From Anaerolineales bacterium UBA3940 (GTDB lineage: Bacteria; Chloroflexota; Anaerolineae; Aggregatilineales; UBA3940): a DNA stretch of 7,426 nt. Made by a program: the position numbers and the translations under genes. This document shows, in pieces, positions 1 to 4,743 of this stretch (positions within the stretch are counted from its first letter, which is position 1; every line of letters begins with the position of its first letter). The notes under the pieces are model-generated. The model did not search any database. It was given only the letters and a program-made list of their open reading frames with translations, and was not told where the DNA came from. The stretch is taken from the NCBI GenBank assembly GCA_002385675.1, contig DGDY01000119.1, positions 1 to 7,426 on the forward strand, given 5' to 3'.

Positions 1-19
1 AGATGTGTATAAGAGACAG
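1..19 (+). other. Tn5/Nextera mosaic-end adapter remnant (artefact)
   Basis: Bases 1-19 read AGATGTGTATAAGAGACAG, the 19-bp hyperactive Tn5 mosaic end used in Nextera libraries, in the orientation that precedes a genomic insert. It interrupts the frr reading frame exactly at base 20, where the encoded protein stops matching ribosome recycling factor. It is untrimmed adapter at a contig end, not a genomic transposon: there is no IS element or target duplication beside it. Confidence 0.97.
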
Positions 20-224
20 GGCGGATGGTAAGCAACTGCGGCTCAGGCGCCGCGATCGCCGCAAGCTGCTGGAGCGGGGTGGTCGTCCCGTAGTATTCCA
101 CAGGCAGCTTCTCGACAAGCTTGGGTGAGGCCCGGCCCGTCCGAATGGAGGTGAGATCCTCTTCCAGGGCGTTGATTGCGCCTCTCATGCGCACTTCTGC
201 GTCGCGTAGAGCGTCCTGTATCAT
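20..224 (-). CDS. frr: Ribosome recycling factor, N-terminal part (cut by contig end)
   Basis: Reading leftward from the ATG at 224-222, 68 complete codons remain before the adapter; the family is usually about 185 residues, so roughly the first third is present. The protein shows the family's landmark segments: DAEVRM (8-13, here D-A-E-V-R-M), the conserved IRTGRASP stretch at 27-34, and [14 protein letters not shown] at 42-55 followed by PEPQLLTI. In known RRF these belong to the first helix of the three-helix domain and the start of the beta/alpha domain. RRF acts with EF-G in the cytoplasm to split post-termination 70S ribosomes and free mRNA. The start is supported by GGAG (235-232) 7 nt upstream. 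In many bacteria frr follows pyrH; here no pyrH lies upstream, so frr starts its own transcript. Truncation is technical, not a pseudogene. Confidence 0.95.
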
Positions 225-246
225 CTTCAGACTCCAGAGGTTGTTA

Positions 247-255
247 ATAGTAACA
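247..255 (-). promoter_or_regulatory. Candidate extended -10 promoter for frr
   Basis: On the minus strand this reads TGTTACTAT, a TG-n extended -10 with the hexamer TACTAT (4 of 6 matches, including the three most conserved positions). Transcription would begin near base 240, giving a leader of about 16 nt that just contains the GGAG ribosome-binding site. No convincing -35 hexamer lies at 16-18 bp spacing, as is usual for extended -10 promoters. Sequence match only. Confidence 0.35.
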
Positions 256-505
256 GACCGGTTGCAGCCTGCGATGGCTTGTTAACGAATCACCGTCAGG
301 TCAGTGGTCACCATTGTGTCGCAACTGTGGGCACTTGTCAACCGGATATCAGGCCCTCAGCCCGGCTTGTTGCAGACGCTCCACGGATGAACTTTGTGGC
401 TGGCAGGGGAGGGGGTGGGATCGTCGCAAGAGGGCTGGCGCTGTCAACACCGGGGGCGAAAGGTGGTACACTCACTGCACACCGGCCCGGCGCCGCATTA
501 AACGC
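256..505. other. Divergent intergenic region, no gene seen
   Basis: The whole gap between the frr and 611 start codons is 386 bp. Promoter signals sit at its two ends. This middle part holds no reading frame with a ribosome-binding site and recognisable protein, no tRNA and no clear terminator. Minor features are TTGTTAA repeated at 241-247 and 279-285, and a G-rich tract at 402-419 (GG, GGGG, GGGGG, GGG runs) that could at most form a two-layer G-quadruplex. Confidence 0.6.
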
Positions 506-559
506 TAGTTTAAAAAAATTAAGACGAAAATTGACAATGTCAATATACGAGTCTATAAT
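506..559 (+). promoter_or_regulatory. Consensus sigma-70/sigma-A promoter with A-rich upstream element
   Basis: TTGACA (531-536) and TATAAT (554-559) are both perfect consensus hexamers at the ideal 17-bp spacing, giving a predicted start near 565-568 and a leader of about 45 nt before the ATG at 611. The stretch 506-530 is rich in A and T runs in otherwise GC-rich DNA and resembles an UP element. It should be a strong housekeeping promoter driving the 611-1015, 1019-2149 and 2161-3189 genes. Such a strong promoter would usually need repression; see the dyad over the -35 box. Confidence 0.9.
531..543. promoter_or_regulatory. Dyad over the -35 box, candidate operator
   Basis: TTGACA (531-536), one central base (537), then TGTCAA (538-543) form a perfect 6-bp inverted repeat covering the -35 hexamer. 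A dimeric HTH protein bound here would block RNA polymerase. The gene directly downstream encodes a zinc-ribbon/HTH protein, making it a candidate ligand, but the half site may arise partly by chance from the -35 consensus itself. Confidence 0.35.
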
Positions 560-568
560 TGCAAAAAA

Positions 569-592
569 CTGAGATTGTGACCACCGTCTCAG
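569..592 (+). promoter_or_regulatory. Leader hairpin just upstream of the ribosome-binding site
   Basis: CTGAGA (569-574) and TCTCAG (587-592) are perfect complements around a 12-nt loop, only a few bases after the predicted transcription start and 8 nt before the GAGGTG ribosome-binding site (601-606). It could stabilise the 5' end or modulate initiation. It does not sequester the ribosome-binding site as drawn. Confidence 0.3.
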
Positions 593-610
593 AGTTGCGA
601 GAGGTGCACC

Positions 611-1015
611 ATGTATCCCACACCCGGCCACTGCCCTGTCTGCGGTGAAAGCCTCCAGGTAACCAAGCTGCACTGCCGCCAGTGCGGCACGAGCATCGAA
701 GGTCATTTTACCCTGGGGCGGCTCTCCCGGCTAAACGCCGAGCAGATTCAATTCGTTGAGACATTCCTCCGCTGTGAGGGCACCATCAAGCGTGTCGAGA
801 AGGAGCTTGACATCTCCTACCCGACGGTCCGCGCACGTCTAAAGGACGTAATCCGCACCCTTGGGTTTGAAGTTCCGAGCGACTATGCCGATGCGGATGA
901 AGGGCATATCCCACCGGAAGAGCGCTCGCTGATTCTGGACCAGCTTTACCGCGGTGAGATTACCACCGAGGAAGCCCTTGCCCGGCTGCGGGGCGAAGAT
1001 CTACAGGAGGCCTGA
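611..1015 (+). CDS. DUF2089-like zinc-ribbon/HTH protein with C-terminal helical hairpin
   Basis: This 134-residue cytoplasmic protein has three parts. Residues 8-25 form a zinc ribbon with CPVC (C8, C11) and CRQC (C22, C25). Residues about 41-85 are a helix-turn-helix-like segment: L-N-A-E-Q-I-Q-F-V-E..., then GTIKRVEKELDISYPTVRAR, where SYPTVRARL looks like a recognition helix. Residues 102-128 (EERSLILDQLYRGEITTEEA...) are a helical hairpin also found in two neighbouring proteins. The first two parts match the DUF2089 family, whose function is not established; DNA binding is inferred from the HTH. GAGGTG at 601-606 lies 4 nt before the ATG. It leads an operon behind a consensus promoter, and the next gene starts 3 nt after its stop, so autoregulation of the operon is plausible. 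Family call is strong, role is inference. Confidence 0.85.
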   Translation: MYPTPGHCPVCGESLQVTKLHCRQCGTSIEGHFTLGRLSRLNAEQIQFVETFLRCEGTIKRVEKELDISYPTVRARLKDVIRTLGFEVPSDYADADEGHIPPEERSLILDQLYRGEITTEEALARLRGEDLQEA

Positions 1016-1018
1016 ACC

Positions 1019-2149
1019 ATGGTAACGGAACGGCTTGAACTTGGCTTAACGCCACACATCACAGTACGCTGCAACGGAGACCTTGACGTGCGCGGCACGC
1101 CAACCGACGAGACGCGCATTGAGGGCGAGGAACCGCTTTCCATCGAGCGCACGGAAGACGGGGCGTTCATCGACAGCGTGGGGGACTGCTCGCTGCGCGT
1201 GCCGGAAGGCAGCACGGTCGAGATCCGTGAAGTGCTTGGCGATTGCCGCGTCAAGGACCTGACCGGCGGGCTGGTGGGCCACTCTGTCAACGGGACGTGC
1301 AGCGTCCGGCGGGTAGGCATGCTGCACCTCGACGAGGTGATCGGCGATGTGCGCGTCCGCGATGTCGCCGAGGACGTGCAGCTACGCGCAGTGCACGGCT
1401 CGCTCTCGCTGCGCGACGTGCGTGAGGACGTGCGGGTAGGCGAGGTTATGGGCGACTTCCTCGGGCGTGACCTGCAGGGCAACATCGAGATCGCTGAGGT
1501 GAGGGGTATGCTCGCGCTGCGCAGCAGCCTCTCGCCCGAGACTGTCTCGCACTTTACGCATATCCATGGCGATGCGGTGTTCCGCCTGCCCCCCGATGTC
1601 AGCGCGCGCTTCGTGCTGCCGCTTGAGAGCGAGCTGGTGTGCGAATGCGGGCCGGAGCCGGTGCGTGAGGGCGACCGCCGCATCGTGACCATCGGCGGCG
1701 GCTCGGCAACGATCATTATAGACCAGGCGCCGGTGGTGTTGATCAAGCAGCGCAGCGAGCTGGACGAGGAGACGACGTTCGCCTACACGTTTGCCATTGG
1801 CAGCCAGATCAGCAAGCACCTGGCCGATATTTCCGCCGAGCTGGAGTCGCAGTTCGCCTCGCTCGAAGCCGATCTCGCGAGTACGATCTCCGAGCGGGTC
1901 CGACGGCAGGTCGAGCGGCGGCTGCACAACGCCCGCCGCCAGGTGGATGCCGCGCAGCGCCGCGTTGAGCAGGAGTTCAGACGCGCGCAGCGCTACGGCG
2001 CGCATGCTGAGGCGAGGGCTTCGGGCGGCAGCCCCGGCAGGGCCACCGCCGAGCAGGAACGACTGATGATCCTTCAGATGCTGGAAGACGGTAAGATCAC
2101 GGTAGAAGAGGCGGAGAAACTGCTTGCAGCCGTCGAGGGTGAAGGTTAG
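1019..2149 (+). CDS. DUF4097-like beta-repeat / coiled-coil protein with C-terminal helical hairpin
   Basis: This is a 376-residue protein without signal peptide or membrane helix, so probably cytoplasmic or peripherally bound. Residues about 60-170 contain five to six imperfect 17-18-residue repeats of the type (V/I)xGDxxVRDVxxDVxVxxV, for example near 73, 108, 126 and 144, as expected for a small beta-solenoid of the DUF4097/YvlB type. Residues about 262-330 are a charged, Ala/Arg/Glu-rich coiled coil (ISKHLADISAELESQFASLE onward). Residues 345-371 (EQERLMILQMLEDGKITVEE...) repeat the helical hairpin of the preceding protein. AGGAGG at 1005-1010, inside the end of the upstream gene, is 8 nt before the ATG and fixes the start; the gap is 3 nt, implying translational coupling. 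In LiaX-like proteins the hairpin domain is N-terminal; here the order is reversed. Biochemical role unknown. Confidence 0.8.
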   Translation: MVTERLELGLTPHITVRCNGDLDVRGTPTDETRIEGEEPLSIERTEDGAFIDSVGDCSLRVPEGSTVEIREVLGDCRVKDLTGGLVGHSVNGTCSVRRVGMLHLDEVIGDVRVRDVAEDVQLRAVHGSLSLRDVREDVRVGEVMGDFLGRDLQGNIEIAEVRGMLALRSSLSPETVSHFTHIHGDAVFRLPPDVSARFVLPLESELVCECGPEPVREGDRRIVTIGGGSATIIIDQAPVVLIKQRSELDEETTFAYTFAIGSQISKHLADISAELESQFASLEADLASTISERVRRQVERRLHNARRQVDAAQRRVEQEFRRAQRYGAHAEARASGGSPGRATAEQERLMILQMLEDGKITVEEAEKLLAAVEGEG

Positions 2150-2160
2150 GGAACACGGCA

Positions 2161-3189
2161 ATGACCGCCGCACTGCTTAAGGGCCGGGATACCACCGGCA
2201 ATTCTGCCGCGCAGACGGGGCAGATGGTCCGCACCCGCCTCGCGCGTGACATGAGCCAGATCGCTGATCTGGTTGAGATCTGCTTTGCGCGGCGGCTCGA
2301 CGCAAGCGGGCGGGCTGCCGTCCGCGAGATGAGGCTGGTGGGGCGGCTCGGCCCGCTGCTGTGGCTGCTCGGCCTGCTTGACGAGTTGCTCGGGCTGGGG
2401 TTCGGCATCGGCTACGTCTGGCGAGACCAGGGGCGCGTGGTCGGCAACGTCAGCCTGTATCCCGGCGGCGTTCATCCCCGGCTGGGGCGCGGCTGGCTGA
2501 TCGCCAATGTCGCGGTTCACCCGGACTACCGGCGGCGGGGTATTGCGCGGATGCTCATGGAGGCGAGCCTGGGCCTGGTCCGGCGCAAGGGCGGGCGCTG
2601 GGCGGCGCTTCAGGTTGAGGCGGACAACGACGGCGCGATCCACCTGTACGAGACGCTGGGCTTTGAGCGCTTCGGCACGCTGGAGCACTGGGAGACGTCG
2701 CACATCGAGACGCCCCTGCCTGCCGGCAAGATGCCGGGCTGGGTCATCCGGCTGCGCCGCCCCGGCGAGACTGCCGCCGAGGCCGCCTTTATCTTCGACC
2801 GGGCACGGCCCGGCGCGATGGCCTGGACGCGCGTGATCGAGCGGCGGGACATGAACGGGCTGCAGGTGTTCGGTGGGCTGCTCAACACGAGCAGCATCGA
2901 GCACTGGGTCATGACACCCAGCTACGCGCCGCGCCAGCTTGCCGGTGTGTTGTGGGTGCAGTACGCCGCGCTCGACAGGCCGAGGCTCACGCTCTTCCTT
3001 GACCCGGACATCGAGGACTGGGCGGCGCGGCAGGCGCTGCTGCGCCACGCGCTGAACCTGCCCGATCTGCGCGGGCGGCTGGTGCGGGTGGAAACGCTCG
3101 CCGGGGACCCCGCCGTCGAGGATTTGCTGACACAATCCGGCTTCCACCGGGTGCGCTCGCTCGTCCAGATGCGCAAGATGCTGGACTAG
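2161..3189 (+). CDS. GNAT-family N-acetyltransferase, tandem-domain
   Basis: This 342-residue protein would transfer an acetyl group from acetyl-CoA to an unknown amine. Domain one (about 24-175) shows the GNAT core: VGNVSLYP (beta strand, 94-101), IANVAVHPDYRRRGIARML (114-132) with the acetyl-CoA pyrophosphate loop RRRGIA at 124-129, then ALQVEADNDGAIHLYETLGF (149-168), the classic motif B. Domain two (about 205-342) ends in LLTQSGFHRVRSLVQMRKML, like the last strands of a GNAT fold, but lacks an RxxGxG/A loop, so it is probably a degenerate second domain. It starts 11 nt after the previous stop with only a weak AGGGA site; the ATG at 2224, preceded by GGGG, is an alternative that would remove 21 poorly conserved residues. 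It is likely co-transcribed with the two upstream genes. Substrate not predictable. Confidence 0.85.
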   Translation: MTAALLKGRDTTGNSAAQTGQMVRTRLARDMSQIADLVEICFARRLDASGRAAVREMRLVGRLGPLLWLLGLLDELLGLGFGIGYVWRDQGRVVGNVSLYPGGVHPRLGRGWLIANVAVHPDYRRRGIARMLMEASLGLVRRKGGRWAALQVEADNDGAIHLYETLGFERFGTLEHWETSHIETPLPAGKMPGWVIRLRRPGETAAEAAFIFDRARPGAMAWTRVIERRDMNGLQVFGGLLNTSSIEHWVMTPSYAPRQLAGVLWVQYAALDRPRLTLFLDPDIEDWAARQALLRHALNLPDLRGRLVRVETLAGDPAVEDLLTQSGFHRVRSLVQMRKMLD

Positions 3190-3220
3190 GTGCGGCGGCT
3201 AACGCTATGTGCTGAGTTGC

Positions 3221-3259
3221 CCCCTCTCCCGGCGACCGCAGTCGCGTCCGGGATGAGGG
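3221..3259 (+). terminator. Strong GC hairpin after the operon (terminator or REP-like element)
   Basis: CCCTC (3222-3226), CCCGG (3228-3232) and CGAC (3233-3236) pair with GTCG (3241-3244), CCGGG (3248-3252) and GAGGG (3255-3259), with a CGCA loop and small bulges: 14 pairs in all. It lies 32 nt after the stop of the GNAT gene, where a terminator is expected, but no T-run follows. The CCCCTCTCCCGG...CCGGGATGAGGG style resembles dispersed palindromic elements found between genes in some GC-rich genomes. Confidence 0.5.
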
Positions 3260-3299
3260 TTAACAAAGTAAGACCGATTTTGCCGGCTCAACTGGCAGG

Positions 3300-3315
3300 G
3301 AATGATGACTCATTC
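3300..3315. promoter_or_regulatory. 16-bp dyad upstream of the 3357 gene
   Basis: GAATGA (3300-3305), TGAC, TCATTC (3310-3315) is a perfect 6-bp inverted repeat. A -10-like TAATAC lies at 3323-3328, but no good -35 was found at 16-18 bp from it, so the promoter assignment is weak. The dyad is placed where an activator or repressor could bind. Confidence 0.3.
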
Positions 3316-3356
3316 GGCTAACTAATACCGGCCACCCGAACAGGGGACGAAACGCA

Positions 3357-3734
3357 ATGTCGACAACAGAGGAACGTATCAAGATTCTGAACATGATTGC
3401 CGAGGGCAAAATCTCCGCGGAGGAGGGCGCGCAGCTTCTCAAGGCGCTGCAGAACGCCTCCTCCAAGGCTCAGGCGACAGCGCGCGCCGCCGACGAGCCG
3501 CGCTACCTGCGCGTGCGGGTGACAAGCATCGGCACCGGGCAGGTAAAGGCCAACATCAACATCCCCATGAGCCTGATCAACGTCGGTCTGCGGATGGGCG
3601 CACGCTTCGCCCCCGACCTCGAAGGGCTGGACTTTGAGGAAGTGATGGAGGCCATCCGTCACGGGCAGCGCGGCAAGATCATCGACGTAGAGGATGAGGA
3701 GGACGGCGAGCGCGTCGAAATCTTCGTCGAATAG
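3357..3734 (+). CDS. Small protein with N-terminal helical-hairpin (SHOCT-like/YvlB-LiaX type) domain
   Basis: This is a 125-residue cytoplasmic protein. Residues 4-32 (TEERIKILNMIAEGKISAEE...) are the same helical hairpin found in the two operon proteins upstream. After an Ala-rich linker (35-46), residues 49-125 form an alpha/beta domain: YLRVRVTSIGTGQVKANINI (a strand pair), the amphipathic MSLINVGLRMGARFAP, then DLEGLDFEEVMEAIRHGQRGKIIDVEDEEDGERVEIFVE. Proteins with this layout recur in Firmicutes and Chloroflexota as uncharacterised 'SHOCT-like' proteins. AGGGGA at 3342-3347 lies 9 nt before the ATG. The gene has its own 167-bp upstream region and is separated from the operon by a hairpin, so it may be a separate transcription unit. 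Its TAG stop touches the stop codon of the convergent metalloprotease gene. Function unknown; an oligomerising or partner-binding role for the hairpin is inferred. Confidence 0.8.
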   Translation: MSTTEERIKILNMIAEGKISAEEGAQLLKALQNASSKAQATARAADEPRYLRVRVTSIGTGQVKANINIPMSLINVGLRMGARFAPDLEGLDFEEVMEAIRHGQRGKIIDVEDEEDGERVEIFVE

Positions 3735-4562
3735 CTAACGCCGCAAACGCCGGAGCGGCAGGAGCAACACCAGCACCGCGAGCACCAGCAGCGCGAAGAT
3801 TGTCGCGTAGCTCAGCGCCGCGCCGATCGGCACCATCACGCTCCCGGCGGCATCCCGCACCAGCGCGAACGCCGCCTGCGGGTCGCTGAGCGCCTGGATG
3901 AGCGCGAACACCGGCAGGAGCAGCACCAGCAGCGCGAGCAGCGCCGGGAAGAACAGCTTGAAGTCTTCCGCGCTGGGGGCTGCTCCCATGCCCAGCGAGG
4001 CCCCGAGGTAGATGGCGAGCCATGTGCGCCAGTTCAGCCATTCCAGCCGGGTGAACGCCTCGACCAGCCCCCGGACATACTCCGTCGCCACCTGGACCGC
4101 CGCCCGCCCCAGCCCGCCGTTTTGCAGCGCGGCGAGGTCTAGCGCGGGGATGTCATGTGCGACCTCGAAGCCAGGCAGCAGCAGACGCAGCGCCAGCCAT
4201 GCGGCGAGCGAGCAGCCGAAGAACGGCGCGATCGACGAGACGAGCCGCGACAGCCCGGAGGGCTTCCGCCGGGGGACGACAACGCCGGTCGCCCCGTTGT
4301 ACTCCGGCAGCCCGCGAGGCGCGAAGAGCACCATCCGGCGCACGCCCGCGCCGGTCAGCATGAAGGCGATGGCGTGGCTCAACTCGTGGAGCGGCACGCC
4401 GACGAGCGCGAACAGCGCCCACACCGTCCGCCCGAAGTAGCGCCCGGTGAACGTCCATAGCGCGCGGCTGGTAAGGTACAACGCCACGAGCTGAAGCAGC
4501 AGTGGCAGCAGCAGCGCGACAATAAACAGAGCTTCCAGTTGCAGGGCTGTCAGCAGGCTCAA
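3735..4562 (-). CDS. M50-type membrane metalloprotease
   Basis: This multi-helix membrane protein is probably a zinc protease acting in or near the cytoplasmic membrane. Numbered from the upstream GTG at 4598 (287 residues), HELSH at 71-75 follows a hydrophobic helix (57-70) and is followed by AFMLTGAGVRRMVLFAPRG, a typical M50-like arrangement. Other hydrophobic stretches lie near 15-45, 122-143, 190-205, 215-237 and 255-282. The usual NPDG/LDG third-ligand motif is not obvious; APSAEDFK (207-214) is a candidate, with its Asp. The best start is not the GTG, which has no ribosome-binding site, but the TTG at 4562-4560: AGGAGG (4577-4572) sits 9 nt before it, giving 275 residues. Its stop abuts the stop of the convergent 3357 gene with no gap. 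Substrate unknown; site-2-type or housekeeping roles are equally possible. Confidence 0.75.
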   Translation of the reverse strand: MSLLTALQLEALFIVALLLPLLLQLVALYLTSRALWTFTGRYFGRTVWALFALVGVPLHELSHAIAFMLTGAGVRRMVLFAPRGLPEYNGATGVVVPRRKPSGLSRLVSSIAPFFGCSLAAWLALRLLLPGFEVAHDIPALDLAALQNGGLGRAAVQVATEYVRGLVEAFTRLEWLNWRTWLAIYLGASLGMGAAPSAEDFKLFFPALLALLVLLLPVFALIQALSDPQAAFALVRDAAGSVMVPIGAALSYATIFALLVLAVLVLLLPLRRLRR

Positions 4563-4607
4563 GGCACAGGTCCTCCTGGGAACCGGATCAGAGTACACAG
4601 CGTATGG

Positions 4608-4629
4608 GGCTTATAGCCTATAAGCTTAT
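4608..4629. promoter_or_regulatory. Nested palindromes in the divergent metalloprotease/MFS gap
   Basis: GCTTATAG (4609-4616), one base, CTATAAGC (4618-4625) is a perfect 8-bp inverted repeat. It overlaps a second perfect palindrome, ATAAGCTTAT (4620-4629), so the half site GCTTAT(A/G)G occurs three times in alternating orientation. It lies in the 145-181-bp gap between two outward-facing genes, the usual place for an operator controlling both. No regulator gene is in the window. Confidence 0.4.
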
Positions 4630-4672
4630 GGCGCGTGACTTTAGGATACAGCATAATCTCGCGGTTGGGCGA

Positions 4673-4714
4673 GCCATTAGCCATACGCCGCATGCCATAC
4701 ACCGTACACCATCT
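4673..4714 (+). repeat. Degenerate 7-bp tandem repeat, six units
   Basis: Successive heptamers from 4673 read GCCATTA, GCCATAC, GCCGCAT, GCCATAC, ACCGTAC and ACCATCT. Units two and four are identical and the consensus is about (G/A)CCATAC. The array ends 29 bp before the MFS start codon, so it lies in the untranslated region or promoter of that gene. It could be a protein-binding array or replication-slippage product. Confidence 0.45.
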
Positions 4715-4743
4715 ACATCGACGTTTCGCCGACGGAGACAGAT

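Noticed and set aside
1..19. End of a natural Tn5-like transposon
   Set aside because: The sequence is the engineered mosaic end exactly at the contig edge, with no transposase gene or element body.
402..419. G-quadruplex in the frr/operon gap
   Set aside because: Only three runs of three or more G are present, so at best a two-layer structure; not strong enough to annotate as a feature.
441..472. Second promoter CTGTCA ... TACACT
   Set aside because: Spacing of 20 bp is too long and the hexamers are imperfect; the 531-559 promoter is far better.
279..572. 97-aa frame in the divergent gap
   Set aside because: No ribosome-binding site, no recognisable protein, and it would run through the consensus promoter at 531-559.
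946..1746. 266-aa frame on the minus strand
   Set aside because: Its composition is dominated by Ser, Arg, Thr and Pro without any domain; the opposite strand encodes the beta-repeat protein with a good ribosome-binding site.
2146..3147. 333-aa frame on the minus strand
   Set aside because: Low-complexity Pro/Gln/Arg/His-rich translation lying over the GNAT gene, which has a clear acetyl-CoA loop.
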